From positions 399,822,541 to 399,886,540 of the forward strand of contig CM054057.1 in the NCBI GenBank assembly GCA_028641055.1: a stretch of DNA of 64,000 bases, given 5' to 3'. Shown here piece after piece: positions 1-11,148 of this stretch. A program made the translations under genes and the position numbers. This DNA is from Alopecurus myosuroides. Taxonomy: Eukaryota; Streptophyta; Magnoliopsida; Poales; Poaceae. Each line of letters begins with the position of its first letter. Positions within the stretch are counted from its first letter, which is position 1. The notes beneath the pieces are model-generated. The model did no database searches. It had not been told where the DNA came from and saw nothing but the letters and a program-made list of their open reading frames with translations.

Positions 1-1004
1 ATGACCTCACGGTGGCCGGCCGGTGACGGGGAGTGGCCGCCGGCGGCGATTCCGGCGACCCCCGGAAGCGTGCCTACGCTCGTTCGATGCAGCTCGACGG
101 GGCGCACCTAACCGTGGTGGCGCCGCCCCGGAAAGGTCACCGGCGGCGAGGTAACGACGGTGAGCGGCGGCGGGAGGCACGGGCTCCGTCAGGTTCGGTG
201 ATTCCGGCCGAGTGGGAGGAAACGGATGGGGTGGGGAGGTTGAGGGGCTCACCACGGGCCCAACGGAGCAGACGACGGGGCCGGAGGTGGAAGCAATCGG
301 CGGCGCGGTGGAGAAGTGGCCGGCGGCCGGAGGGGAGGAAGAAGGCGGCGATCTCCCCGATTAGGCCATCCGGGCTCGATTCCTGGGCGGAGAAGGGGCG
401 GTGAGGAACGGCGGTTCCAACGGGGTGCTCGGAAGGGTGGGGGAGGGAGCAGAACGGTGGCGCTAGCGGCTCGACGGCGGCGGTCAGTTTCGGGTGGGAG
501 AGAGAGAGAGGAGGAGAGGGGGTCGCGAGTGAGGAGTTCTCTGCGAGGGAGGCTCGATGCGGACGGCTCTTGAGGAGTCTCGGGCCTCCACGTCGACAGG
601 GAGAGGAGCAGGAGGTGGCGCGGCGGCGGTTGCCCTCCTGTCACCGGACAGGAGGAAGACGACAGGGGCAATTTCGAAAAAACCCCCGGGAAAGACTAAG
701 AAATCACAAAGAAGTCCCTGGGAATTTTTAAAACAGAACCAAAACAGAAATTTGAAGGCCTTTTTGTGAGGCAAAAATTGCACAAAAATACTCGTTGGAA
801 AGCTCTTCAAATTTGCCACCTTTCTAGCACAAAGTTGGATCATTTTGAGAAACTTTGTAGAACAACTTTGTTTGAAACCAGTTTAAGTGATTCTCTGGTA
901 ATTCTATGATTAAATTTTAAAAGCAAAATTTTTGGTCCATTTTTCATGCATGCATGCCATGTACACAACACCTCTCTTTATTACACAAAAGTAGGAATGT
1001 TACA
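1..1004 (-). mobile_element. Element C, 3' LTR (truncated by window edge)
   Basis: This stretch matches 49094-50098 at about 98% (roughly 20 substitutions counted by eye). On the - strand it starts with TGTAACATTCC at 1004, directly after a polypurine tract, so it is the start of the 3' LTR of the minus-strand element C. The full LTR (3498 bp, judged from the other copy) would run about 2.5 kb past the window's left edge. Positions 1-670 are GC-rich, which gives many long open frames on both strands; none looks like a real protein. Positions 670-1004 are AT-rich. Confidence 0.9.
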
Positions 1005-1041
1005 AGTCTACCCCCCTTACAAGAATCTCGTCCCGAGATTC
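1005..1041 (-). promoter_or_regulatory. Element C polypurine tract and adjacent hairpin
   Basis: Read on the - strand, an 8-bp perfect stem with a 3-nt loop (GAATCTCG-GGA-CGAGATTC, 1023-1041) follows the pol stop codon. A purine run GTAAGGGGGG (about 1011-1020) follows and then the LTR. The purine run is the plus-strand primer for reverse transcription. The hairpin position is conserved in A, B and D. Confidence 0.85.
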
Positions 1042-1299
1042 CTAGGTTTTAGAAAAGAAGTCGGGGTACTTAGATCGCAAACGATCTTCTCGTTCCCAGG
1101 TTGCTTCGTTCTCTGAATGATGCGACCACTGAACTTTGAGGAACTTGATAGTTTGACTACGAGTTCTTCGTTCGGCCTCATCGAGGATACGGACAGGAAC
1201 CTCTTTGTAGGAGAGATCATCCTTGAGCTTGATGGTTTCGTGGTCCACACCACGAACAGGATCTTTGAAGCAACGTTTGAGTTGCGAGACATGGAATAC
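1042..1299 (-). pseudogene. Element C pol, 3' end (chromodomain tail)
   Basis: This is the C-terminal part of C's Pol polyprotein, cut off from the rest (26530-29229) by the insertion of element A. It reads through the post-integrase FHVSQLK motif and the chromodomain-like segment [16 protein letters not shown], ending KYPDFFSKT at a TAG. Chromodomains at this place are typical of Tekay/Del-type chromoviruses and bias integration toward certain chromatin. The reading frame is intact here. The fragment is dead because it is about 25 kb from its own upstream part and because that part carries stop codons. Confidence 0.88.
1295..1299. repeat. Target site duplication of element A, left (AATAC)
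   Basis: AATAC here and at 26525-26529 flank the TG...CA ends of A exactly. Five bases is the usual length for Ty3/Gypsy integrases. Confidence 0.93.
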
Positions 1300-1775
1300 T
1301 GTCGCACCCCGGTTTCTAGAGGATACTCATCGCACGAACTGGAAGTCAGGTGCTTGGATTATGGGGCATACCTGCTCCCACGTCCCAGCTTCCTGGTAGG
1401 CCTGCGCTTATGCGCGACAACACAAGCCCTGCTCCCACCGTCGAAGTAAACTATCCGCTAGGAACCCAAGGCACTACTGTCGACGTACTTCATATTCAAG
1501 CACGCACTGTACGTCAACAGCTTTGAACGAAATGATAGCACAAACTGTCTCTAAGACACAAAAGAATGAAATAAGTTTGCAAATAGCCTTCACTAGGGCA
1601 GAGATAGCAAAACACTCATCCAGAGGACACATGTCCCAACATATCATCCATTACATTAGCGGAAGCAATCAAATGGGTCTGAGTACAGACAAATCCAAGG
1701 CTTAAGAAGCCGGAGAAAATAAAGAAAACGAAGCCCATCCACGTAGGTCCTGGATCCTGCCCGGGGTCCAGCCAA

Positions 1776-1846
1776 CTACTCGTCTGCAGTGTCGTCAAAC
1801 TCCACAAAGTAGCCATCCTGGTGATCATCGTAGCCGTAGTCGTACT
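1776..1846 (-). other. LTR micro-gene, terminal coding exon (A, 3' LTR copy)
   Basis: On the - strand a TTTACGCAG acceptor is followed by 71 nt. Entered in phase 1, it encodes an acidic, Tyr-rich peptide containing QDGYFVEFDDTADE and then TAG. The D counterpart (35990-36060) has the same length, phase and stop, and some of the differences between the two are synonymous third-position changes. The identical role in transcripts is inference. Confidence 0.6.
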
Positions 1847-2276
1847 CTGCGTAAACCACAGCCCCAACGGGGTCAGTACATCCAAGTACTGGCAAGCAAG
1901 ACTCACATTTCATCAAGGAGTTACCCGTCAACACAAGCCGGGATGCTTGGGATCAACGGAAGAAGATAGGTATTACAAAAGCTGCAGCGGGCTGCTCTAA
2001 CCAACTACAGAAGATACTAATAGTTCCGGCTAATAGAAAAGATAAGATCGAGGAATTGTAACCAACTGAAGGATAGCTTCAAACAAACCCATCCTGGATC
2101 TCGGCCCTTATCCGAAGAAGCAATCCGAGGATAACTCACACCGTTGTAATCAGGTGAATCAAGTTATTGTGTGAATAATCTATTACTAGTCAAGTTATTA
2201 TTCTTTGGGTGAAACATGGTTGTTATTATGTTGAAGTTGTCCTGAGTACTTGTTAGCCAGTACTTTCACCAAGTAA

Positions 2277-2300
2277 TCCATAACCGCGGAAAACACGGCT
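2277..2300 (-). other. Conserved LTR hairpin motif (CCGTG...CGCGG) in A
   Basis: The sense motif AGCCGTGTTTTCCGCGGTTA is followed by TGGA. It can pair CCGTG with CGCGG (one G-T). The same motif with altered but pairing bases is in B (11921-11944, 17905-17928), the other A LTR (23271-23294), D (35534-35558), C (47635-47655) and E (50570-50590). It lies inside the GC-AG intron of the LTR micro-gene. Function unknown. Confidence 0.6.
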
Positions 2301-2597
2301 TCTCGAGAAGATTTATCCCTGCAGGGGTGCACCATAGTAACCGTACACGTAAGAATATCCCGCCAGATGGGAATCAAACCCGCCAAGCGAGACACTCAAC
2401 ACAACCAACTGTTCTTCGCATCAAGCCCAAAGCACCGCGTGCTGTGCGTGCGCGGCTAATCGAGCCCCCCGAAGAAAAGGAGGACCCTCATAGCACTGGA
2501 AGACCACGCCGCCCTAAATGCCGACTACAAAAGTTCCACCCTGGCCTCGGGTTCGTACCTGCATATGATGCAGCAAATGGAAAGCCCGAACTAGTAC

Positions 2598-2771
2598 GGC
2601 GATTTGGACGAGATGCGAATCGAGTCAAGTTGAGGGGGGCGCCCATACTCGCTTCCCACATGCGGGTAGTGCGCTCACCATGGATCAGTAGACAAGACCC
2701 TTTTCCTATTAGGGTCGACACTAGCAGGCCTCAAAACCACAAAGGGCCTCCTGCCGGTGCCTTATCATCAA
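2598..2771 (-). other. Conserved 174-nt LTR block (A)
   Basis: This segment is clearly better conserved between the A, B and D LTR types than the AT-rich DNA around it. It includes the sense strings CTGCTAGTGTCGACCCTAAT and GGGAAGCGAGTATGGGCGCC. No open frame is shared, so RNA structure or protein binding is more likely than coding. Other copies: 11458-11631, 35077-35251, and the corresponding parts of the second LTRs. Confidence 0.5.
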
Positions 2772-3090
2772 GTTATTATTAATAGCAGCATTGACAGGAT
2801 TGATTGATTAACATTCGAGCCCTCGGTACGATAACAAATAATAATAGCACGATAATAAAAGAAGTAACCGACAACAGGCTCGAGCAAAAGCAACCCTAAG
2901 CATGCTAGATAAGAACAGGCACAAGCAAAGGCTGCAGGTATGGAGGTGAGGCAATATCATTGGTTCAGGGAATCATGTGATGGGTTCGGAGAATAGCAAC
3001 GATACATAGGGCTAGCAATAGTAGACAAAAGGATAGTATCGACAACAAGTGTGGAAGAGAACTCGATGATTAATGTGAGTGATAACTTGC

Positions 3091-3168
3091 CTGGAAGCTC
3101 AGCAGCCGGGTACTGGGCTAGGTCCTGGGTAGTGGTGTCGTAAGTCTCGTCGGTACCAACGTCGTCGT
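3091..3168 (-). other. LTR micro-gene, middle coding exon (A, 3' LTR copy)
   Basis: It is bounded on the - strand by an acceptor CTTAG and a GC-type donor CCAG|GCAAGT. It is 78 nt long, entered and left in phase 1, and encodes an acidic peptide with DDVGTDETYDTTTQDLAQY. One codon longer than D's exon (34694-34768), otherwise close. Confidence 0.6.
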
Positions 3169-3311
3169 CTAAGCGAGAAGAAGCAAAAACAACAACGAAG
3201 GAAGACGGGCAATCAATACATGGCATAGGTGCACAAACATTGGATGATGCATGTCATGTTAACAGATGCACCAGAATAAACTATTTGATATGATACACAA
3301 GTTTAAATGGA

Positions 3312-3338
3312 TTCCATATGCAAAGATTGCATATGGAA
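3312..3338 (-). other. Perfect 12-bp LTR hairpin (A)
   Basis: TTCCATATGCAA-aga-TTGCATATGGAA is a perfect inverted repeat with a 3-nt spacer. The second copy is at 24307-24333. Counterparts in B and D have different loops and stem ends but stay perfectly paired. Confidence 0.75.
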
Positions 3339-4134
3339 AACCCATGCCTTGGAGTTGAATTAATTGTTCTATCGCTAAGCATCATGTGTAGTTGATTTAG
3401 CATGATGCATGCATGATGAGGAACAAGAAGATAACAAATTAAATGCAATTGGAATGATGGTTAACAATTTTAGAAAACATTTACCAAGGTTGGAAATTTT
3501 GTTACTTAATGGTGTTAAACAAGTAGTGGTTGTTTTAATCAAGTTAAAAGGTGCAAAACAAATAACAAAGTTGATATTTGAAAAGGTTATCAAATTTTAG
3601 TTGGATTACATGTTTCACATTTTGAAATTGGACTTTGGATTAATTAATTAGGAATTAAACAATTTTTAATTGCATTAAACAAGAATTAAATTGTTTAGGC
3701 AATTTAAATTATTCAAACCAGAAAAAAAAATTTATATTTGGAAAGTACATGAAAAGTTGATTGGAAAACATATTTAGTTTGTGGAATTTGGAATTTTTAT
3801 GAACAAGTTATGAATTTTGCAAGTTTAAGTGAATTTGACAAGTTTTCAAATTTTGCACCAATTTAAAATATTCAAAACAGTAAACAAATTTTATATTTGG
3901 ATAGAGCATTTAATTTTGGACAGAAAACATATTTAAAAAGTGAAAATTGGAGTTAAAATGAATTTGTTATGCATTTTAGAATTATAGGGTGCAATCTGCC
4001 ATTTTAATGCATCTAGGGACTTAGAAAAAAAAAATTTCCAGGGGCTAGAAATAAGTGCCAGGGGCTTATGTGTGATTTGCTAAACGTTCCAGTACCAAAA
4101 CCTTGCAAAAATAAAACTTTGTTTTATTTGGGAG

Positions 4135-4345
4135 AGAGGGGACTCGATCCCTCCACCTCCTGGTTGCAAGCAAAGGAACAGAACCACTAGGCTGGATGCT
4201 ATGTTTGTGGTTAGAAGGGGGAAGGGGTGAGGATAAGGTGCAGAAACGAATACTGAACAATTGGAAAAGAAACCAGGAAGAAAAGGGGTGGTCGGGATTC
4301 GAACCAGTGCGCTAGCGTTGCGCTGCACGGGATGGAACCAATGCG
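4135..4345 (-). other. Two tRNA-like modules in the A LTR
   Basis: In sense order, the first carries a perfect B-box GGTTCGAATCC (4296-4306) preceded by GCGCAACGCTAGCGCACT. The second (about 4135-4200) has an A-box-like TAGTGGTTCTGTTCC and a B-box with one mismatch, GGATCGAGTCC. The order matches element B (9721-9750, 9851-9917). I see no complete cloverleaf here. Confidence 0.55.
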
Positions 4346-4705
4346 CTCTCGTGTGTTTCGTGACAGTACAAGGCAGGGTGGGGTTTTGAGGTGCACTCTC
4401 GAACAGTTTTTCTTTCAGAAACTGCAACCGATCTGTTCTATCTGACGGGAAATAAACACGAACAGGCAGCAGCCATGGCGACTTGGCACGGAAGGAAATG
4501 ATGCCTAACCAGTGGGGAATCGAGTGGGGAAGAATGGGAATGGAAAGGTGGCCTCACCCTCGTCGCAGGGACGTGCTCGGCGCGGCCGGAGGGGGACGGA
4601 TGCGGCGGCGATGTGCTCCGGTGGACGGTGGCCGTGGCACCAGAACCAGAGGATCTCTCCTCGATGGCGGCGGCGGAGGTGGGAGATAGGAGGGAAGGAG
4701 ACCAC

Positions 4706-4750
4706 CTAGGGTTAGGGTTTGCCACGGGAGGGGAGAGGAGGATAAATAGG
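4706..4750 (-). promoter_or_regulatory. Probable LTR promoter (A, 3' LTR)
   Basis: On the sense (-) strand a TATA-like TCCTATTTATCC (4741-4750) is followed about 30 nt later by AAACCCTAACCCTAGG (4706-4720), a telo-box as often found near plant transcription starts. The same TATA-like box is at 25744-25753 in the 5' LTR. A similar TATA plus telo-box order is seen in D, E and F. Confidence 0.45.
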
Positions 4751-5517
4751 AGGGGGGATGACCATCGGATGGTTCAGGAGGAAGCGCAGGTCGCTGTCCT
4801 CCATGGCACGTCAGCTCCTGTACGGAGGTAGGGGGAGACCGAGTGGGCTGCCCCTGGTGGGCTGGGCTTTCTCCCCCTCCTGTTGAAACGTTTTTCTTTT
4901 TTGTTATTTCGTTTTTTTTTTTTTTGTATCTTTAGTTTTGGATAAAAAAAAATAGGTTTTTGCTTAGATAAAAATTTGGAAAATTTTTGGATAAGATCCT
5001 TAGTTGAAATACAACCACTTGGTAGTTTTGGTTTTCAAAAAGTTGGAAGTTTGCTTGCTGTTTTAAAATGGAACCAAATTAATTGAAATTTGCAATAATC
5101 ATTAATATTAGAAAATAAGCCATTTTAAATAGGGTTTCCCCTAGGGTTTAGAAGTGAATTAATGAATACCATTTAGTGATAAACTTCATGGATTCAAGAA
5201 TGTGAAGATTTTGAGAATTGGTTTGAGTGTGGAAATGATTTGGAAATAATTGTTTAATTTGGTTAATTTAATTAAGCAACACATTAATAGATGAGTTATA
5301 ATGGATTGTTTGGAAACAATTGATGTTTTTGGATTTGCAAAACTTTATTTTGAAAGAAAGTAACAGACAAGTGTGAAAACAGAAGTTGATTGAGTTTAAT
5401 TTTGATTAAGAAAACAATGCAACAGAAATAAATATGGAGATGATGACATGATGCATTGCTTGAAATAAAACAAGGAACAACACATTCTAAGGGGATATTT
5501 CATACTTGGATGTTACA

Positions 5518-5555
5518 AAACGCCCCCCCTTGAAGGAATCGCGCCCCGAGATTCC
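5518..5555 (-). promoter_or_regulatory. Element A polypurine tract and hairpin
   Basis: After the pol stop the - strand shows GGAATC-tCG-ggg-CGc-GATTCC (5535-5555), then TTCAAGGGGGGGCGTTT and the LTR. The hairpin has one mismatch compared with the perfect stem in C. Confidence 0.85.
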
Positions 5556-7981
5556 CTACTGAGAAATGAACAGGTCCGGATACTTCTTGCGAAGATCCTC
5601 TTCGGTCTCCCACGTTGCCTCTTTATCGGAATGATGCGACCATTGGACTTTCAAGAACTTGGTGCTCTTGTTGCGAGTCTTACGCTCGGTCTCATCGAGA
5701 ATACGAACAGGGTGCTCCTCATAAGATAGATCATCTTGCAGTTCGATAGAATCATGATCAACTGCACGATCTGGATCCTTGAAGCACTTCTTGAGTTGTG
5801 ACACGTGGAACACATCGTGCACCTTGGATAGCTTTTCTGGAAGTTCAAGACGATAAGCATTTTCTGCACGTCTTGACAGGATGTTGAAAGGACCAATGTA
5901 TCTTGGTGCCAGCTTTCCTTTCACACCAAAACGATGAGTGCCTCTGAGGGGAGTTACACGGAGATATGCCTTGTCACCAGGTGCATAGATCATATCCCTG
6001 TGCTTGCTATCATAATAGCTCTTCTGACGAGACTGAGCAATCCTGAGATTGTCACGAATGATACGAACTTTCTCTTCGGCCTCTTTCACAATGTCAGGAC
6101 CCAAGAGTGAACGTTCACCAACTCCAGACCAATTGATTGGACTCCTGCATCTGCAGCCATACAATGCCTCAAATGGTGCCATGCCTAGGCTTGCCTGGTA
6201 GCTGTTGTTGTAGGAGAATTCAGCATATGGAAGGCAATCCTCCCATTTCATGCCAAAGGAGAGACCACATGCTCTAAGCATATCCTCGAGAATCTGATTG
6301 ACTCTTTTGACTTGCCCCTGAGACTGAGGGTGGTAAGCTGTGCTGAACAGAAGTTTAGTGCCCAATGCATCTTGGAAACTCTTCCAGAAATGAGAAGTGA
6401 ATATGCTTCCATGGTCTGAGCTAATTTCCAATGGAACACCATGAAGAGGAACAATATTTGTTGTGTAGAGCTCTGCTAACTGGCTAGCTGAGATAGTCTC
6501 CTTGACAGCGAAGAAATGAGCTACTTTAGTGAGACGATCAATAACAACGAAGATTGCATCGTTGCCCTTTTTGGACTTTGGAAACCCAGTAACGAAGTCC
6601 ATTTCAATCATGTCCCACTTCCACTCAGGAATTTTCAGAGGTTGGAGTAGACCTGCTGTTTTCTGATGGACTGCCTTAACACGTTGACAAACGTCGCATT
6701 CAGAAACGTATTGAGCAATTTCACGTTTCATGCCAGGCCACCAATACATAGTCTTAAGATCCTGGTACATCTTTGTACTTCCAGGGTGGATGGAGAGAGG
6801 AGTTTCATGAGCCTCCTTGAGAATGATATCTTTGAGACTTTGAACCTGAGGAACTGCAATGCGTCCTTCAAAGAACACAGTTCCTTTGTCATCAATAGAG
6901 AAGGACTTGAACTTATCACTGCCCTCTTTGATTTGCTCTACCATCTTCTTGATTTCAGCATCACGAAACTGTTCAGAACGAATCTTGTTTCGAGAGTTGG
7001 ACTGGCCTGTCAAGATCTAGCTAGAAGAGTATCCCTTCAGGAACAAGACTAGGTTCAGCTTCTGGAATTCTTCATGAAGTGGTGGTTTGGCTGGCCTTGA
7101 TCATGAGATTGTTGCAATAGGTTTTGCGTCTGAGAGCATCGGCCTCAATTAAAATTAGCCTTGCCTGGAGTGTTAGAAAGGTTATGATCAAAAGTCTTAC
7201 TCTGTCTTCAATCCATCTACTTTGCCTGAGGTTCATGATCTGGCTGAGTGAAGATGTATTTCAGACTCTTATGATCGGAAAAGATTTCAGTTTTGTTACC
7301 CAACAAGTATTGTCTCCATTTCTTGAGGGCAAACACAACTGCTGCAAGTTCAAGATCATGAGTGGGATAGTTTTGCTCATGTGGGTTCAACTGACGTGAA
7401 GCATAGGCCACAACTTGGCGTTCTTGCATAAGAACTGCTCCTAGTCCTTGGAGAGATGCATCACAGAATATCTGGAAAGGTTTTGTGGTATCTGGGCCAA
7501 CCAGAACTGGGGTAGAAGTGAGTTTAGTCTTCAGGAGGTTGAAACTCTCATCACACTGTGGAGTCCAAATGAACTTTTTGTCCTTCTTTGTGAGATCAGT
7601 GAGAGGTTTTGCAATCTTGGAAAAGTTTTGGACGAAACGACGCAATAGCTAGCCAGCCAAGAAAACTTCTGACTTGCTTCACCGTCTTAGGTGGTTTCCA
7701 GTCAACAATTGCCTTAACCTTTTCCGGGTCAATGGCTATGCCTTTGGCAGAGATGATATGACCAAGATATGCAACTTCTGGAATCCAGAACTCACATTTG
7801 GAGTATTTGGCATATAGACGATGCTCGCGGAGTTTCATGAGAGTGAGACGAAGATGTTCTCCATGCTCTTCCTCGGATTTTGAGTAGACTAGGATATCAT
7901 CAAGATATACCACAACGAACTTGTCGAGGTATTCATGGAAGACAGAATTCATCAGCCGAGAGAAGGTCACCGGTGCATTGG
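5556..7981 (-). pseudogene. Element A pol, 3' part: RT remainder, RNase H, integrase, chromodomain (frameshifted)
   Basis: This part begins at the B insertion, just upstream of the RT catalytic YLDD box. It runs through RNase H ([10 protein letters not shown]), the integrase HHCC zinc region and the DDE core to a chromodomain ending KYPDLFISQ. Compared with D it has two single-base losses near 7641 and 7655, one single-base gain near 7220, and a degraded stretch at about 7014-7216. The catalytic Glu of the integrase DDE triad is Lys here (codon 6306-6308, AAA where D has GAA). The protein is therefore broken in frame and dead in chemistry. The last 485 codons are still open, which suggests recent decay. 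Confidence 0.9.
7977..7981. repeat. Target site duplication of element B, left (ATTGG)
   Basis: ATTGG at 7977-7981 is repeated at 18901-18905, flanking the TG...CA ends of B exactly. Confidence 0.95.
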
Positions 7982-9309
7982 TGTAACATCCCAAGTCTGA
8001 AAAATAGCCTTTAGAATGTTTGCTCTCTGTTATTTTATGTTTTGCATCATGGCATCATGTTGGTTGCATTTGTTTTGTTTGTTTTCCATTTGTTTTTCTC
8101 TGTTTTCAGTTGTTTTCCAACTGTTTTCATTTGTTTTCCTTTGTTTTCCATTTGAATTTCAAACAAAAATTCAAACCTTTTGTTTCATCCTTGTGATGTT
8201 ACAATTTCTAAAATGATATTTCAAAATAAAACAATTATTTGTTTCCATTAAAGTGTGATTCCAAACTATTGTTTCATTTCTATAAAAATGCATCCAATAA
8301 TCAAACCCTTTTCAAATTCAATTTGTTTTCCATTTGAAATCCCAAACCAACATCCAAATAGTTGTTTCCAAATAAAAACCTTAATTGTTTCCAATTATCC
8401 CATAATGTTCAACTAATAAAATGGTGTTATAAATTCCACTAAGCCTTTCCAAATTGGTTTTAAAATTCAAAGCAAAATCATCATCAACACCTCAGTTGGA
8501 AATTATCAAATATCAAACCTTTCCAATGTGTCTAATCCAACTAATAACAGGGTTCACCCTATTAAATTGTTGTTTCTATATTAATGAACCAAATATTCCA
8601 ATTCAAAACAAATAGTTTTCAAACAAAACCAATTTGAAACTATAAAAAATAATAAGCAAAACTTTCTCTCATCCCTTGTTTTCTAATTAATTCTTTTGGG
8701 TCACTTTATTAAAAGGTTGATTTCATTAATCATTTCAAATCTTCAAAATAATCTAATGTTGGTTTATTCCAAACAGCACCAAAAAACATTTTTGAAATCC
8801 AAATTGGTTAGCTGTTTGAAGTTAACATGACAAGTTCGCCCTATTTTTATATGAATTTTTCCTAACCCTAAAGGCCTCCTTTTCTTCCAATTTTGTTTGC
8901 TACAAAAAATAAAATAAAAGAAACAAAAATAACAAAAGAGAAAAGGAGGAGCAGCAGCTAACTAATCTATCCTAAGCCCAGCCCACTTCTTTTTCCAGCC
9001 CGATACCCCTTCTTCCTCGTTGGCGTCACCCTCCTGTGTACGAACACATCCATCACCAGACGATCTCCCCCTCCCCCTCTGGATGAGCTGCCGTACAAGG
9101 TCTCACCCTCCTTAAAATCACCACACCTCCCCCTCTGCTCGAACCCTAGAAACCCTAGAGCCCCTCCATCCCATCGCCGCCACCTTCCCTCCCCTCTCTG
9201 CTGGTTCGGTGTTCTCTGAACCCTGAACCCACGATCACCATCACCGAGCCCCCATGGCCGCCACCTTCCCATCCCCCATGATCACCTCGGGAGGCAACCT
9301 TCCCCGGGA

Positions 9310-9472
9310 ATGGAACCGGCTGCGCACCCGCTCCAACTTCGATGTAGGCGTCACCGCCCGAGGAGGCCTGGGTCGCCGGCGCCATCTCCTCCATCGCCGG
9401 CGTTCTCCACTGCCTGCACCTCCCCTGCACCGCCCCGTCCGCCTCCTCCTTGCTGCGTCGAGCCCAAGGTGA
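9310..9472 (+). other. Candidate first exon in B LTR
   Basis: An ATG-led frame (MEPAAHPLQL...) runs to CCCAAG|GTGAGG, a good plant splice donor. A and D have GTGAG donors at the matching place (A about 4563, D 33359). Pro/Ala/Arg-rich composition may only reflect GC content. The second copy is at 15283-15445. Confidence 0.3.
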
Positions 9473-9720
9473 GGCCGCCCCCGCCTCGGTTCCCTCTCTC
9501 CCTTCTCCTACTCGCCTCCCATCACCCCTCGCAGCAGCCCCACGGCCACCGCGGCCATGAACCACGGCGAGCAGCCCAGCTGCAGGGATCGTTTCCTTCC
9601 GGGTTCAGTAGCGCAGGAAATTTCAGATTCAGAAAAACAGTCCGCGAGCCACAGCATATCCTCCCTCGATCCCCTTCTCTGTCACGAAAAACACGAGAGC
9701 GCACTGGTTCCATCCCGTGC

Positions 9721-9917
9721 AGCGCAACGCTAGCGCACTGGTTCGAATCCCGGCCACCCCTTTTCTTCCTGGTTTCTTTTCCAATTGTTTCAGTATTTGT
9801 TTCTGCACCTTATCCTCACCACGCGACCCCTTCTGTCACGAATCAGCACACCAGCCCAGCTGGTAGCAGTCCCTTTGTGCTAGCAGCAGGTTGGGGGTTC
9901 GAGTCCCCCTCCCAACC
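9721..9917 (+). other. Two tRNA-like modules in B LTR
   Basis: Module 1 has the B-box GGTTCGAATCC at 9740-9750. Module 2 (about 9851-9917) has an A-box-like AGCTGGTAGCAGT (9858-9870) and a perfect T-arm: GGGGG (9893-9897), 7-nt loop TTCGAGT, CCCCC (9905-9909). A-box to B-box spacing is tRNA-like. I cannot fold a full cloverleaf, so these are tRNA-derived or tRNA-mimicking pieces, not tRNA genes. In the 3' LTR the T-arm is at 15866-15882. Confidence 0.6.
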
Positions 9918-10899
9918 ATTAACCAAAACTTTTATTTTTCCAATGTCTGGGCACAGAAACTTCTCAGTAATCACCTGTAGGTCCCTGTTGTTTACTTTCT
10001 AGCCCCTGCAAATTAATTCTAAGTCCCTGCTATTAATTTCTAAATCCCTGGATATTAATTAAAGTGGCAGATTGCACCCTAAACTTCTAAAATGCATAAA
10101 TAATTCATTTTAACTCCAATTTCAACATTTTTAATATGTTTTCAATACCAAATTAAATGTACTTTCCAAATATAAATTTTGTTTGCTGTTTGAATAATTT
10201 AAATTGCTGAAAACAACTGTTTCTTGTTTATTGCATTTAAAATTGCCAAAATAATAACTTGCTCATTTTAAATCCAATTTCCACAAATGAAATATGTTTT
10301 CCATGCAAAATTAAACCACCTTTCCAAATATAAAATTTGTTTCATGTTTTGAATAACTAAAATTGGTTAAATAATTTAAACCTTGTTTAATTCATTTAAA
10401 ATTGGTAATTTCATAACTTGATCAAAACAAATTCTTTTGGAACATATAAAATATGTTTTCCAACCCTAAAAGTATAAACTTTTCAAATATGAAATTGGTT
10501 TAATGCTTTGAACAAATAAAAATTCAAATAAGTTCATGTTTGAATTAAATTCATTTAATTCTTGTTTACCTTGTTTAATTCCTAAATAATTCATTTGAAA
10601 TCCTTTTGCAACAAGTGAACATGTAATCCAACTAAAATTTGATGTTCTTTTCAAATATAAACTTTGTTATTTGTTTTGAACACTTTAACTTGTTGAAAAC
10701 AACAGTTGCTTGTGTGGCAAGTTTAAGTAACCAAACTTTCCAAACTTAACCAATGTTCTCCAAACTTGTTTTACTCTTTTATCACTTGCATCTATTATTG
10801 TTATTTGCTGTTATTTTGTTGTTATCATCATGCATGCATCATGCTAACAACTCTCACATAATAATTAATTGTAAATCATTTGATTTCAATGGATCTTTT

Positions 10900-10924
10900 C
10901 CATATGCAATCCAATTGCATATGG
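10900..10924 (+). other. LTR hairpin, B version
   Basis: CCATATGCAAT-cca-ATTGCATATGG is a perfect 11-bp stem. The second copy is at 16884-16908. It aligns with the A (3312) and D (34524) hairpins. Confidence 0.72.
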
Positions 10925-11069
10925 GTCCAATTAAATTGTGTTATCTTGACAAGTAGTTTATTTTGATGCATCTATTAACATGACATGCATCATCCCCATG
11001 TTTGTGCACCTATGCCATTATATTGATTGTTTATCTTTCTGCAATGGTTGTTTGCTTCTTCCCGGATAC

Positions 11070-11148
11070 ACGACGACGTTGAGACCGACGATATTTACGA
11101 CATCCCTTCTAAGGAGTTAGCTCAGTACCAGGCTACTGGGTTTTGCAG
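11070..11148 (+). other. Degenerate middle micro-exon (B)
   Basis: It corresponds to 34694-34768 of D (DDVETDDIYD...LAQY) and keeps the GCAG|GCAAGT donor. The upstream acceptor AG has become AC, and the exit phase is shifted relative to A, C, D and E. The micro-gene is probably broken in B. Confidence 0.45.

Larger units (their letters stand above)
1300..5517 (-). repeat. Element A 3' LTR (4218 bp)
   Basis: On the - strand it begins TGTAACATCCAAG (5517) and ends GGGTGCGACA (1300). It is nearly identical to 22294-26524. Internal landmarks in sense order: GC-rich promoter/leader region (about 4430-4860), two tRNA-like modules (4135-4345), an AT-rich stretch (3380-4080), the CATATGCAA hairpin (3312-3338), the middle micro-exon (3091-3168), a conserved 174-nt block (2598-2771), the CCGTG hairpin (2277-2300) and the terminal micro-exon (1776-1846). 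The AT-rich stretches hold nothing else I can name. Confidence 0.93.

Noticed and set aside
1..840. Long overlapping open frames on both strands in GC-rich DNA (also 49126-49937, 4438-4831, 25441-25834, 8967-10002, 14940-15975, 32798-33509).
   Set aside because: They lie in GC-rich LTR leader DNA, exist on both strands at once, show low-complexity Pro/Arg/Gly composition and are not conserved in frame between LTR families.
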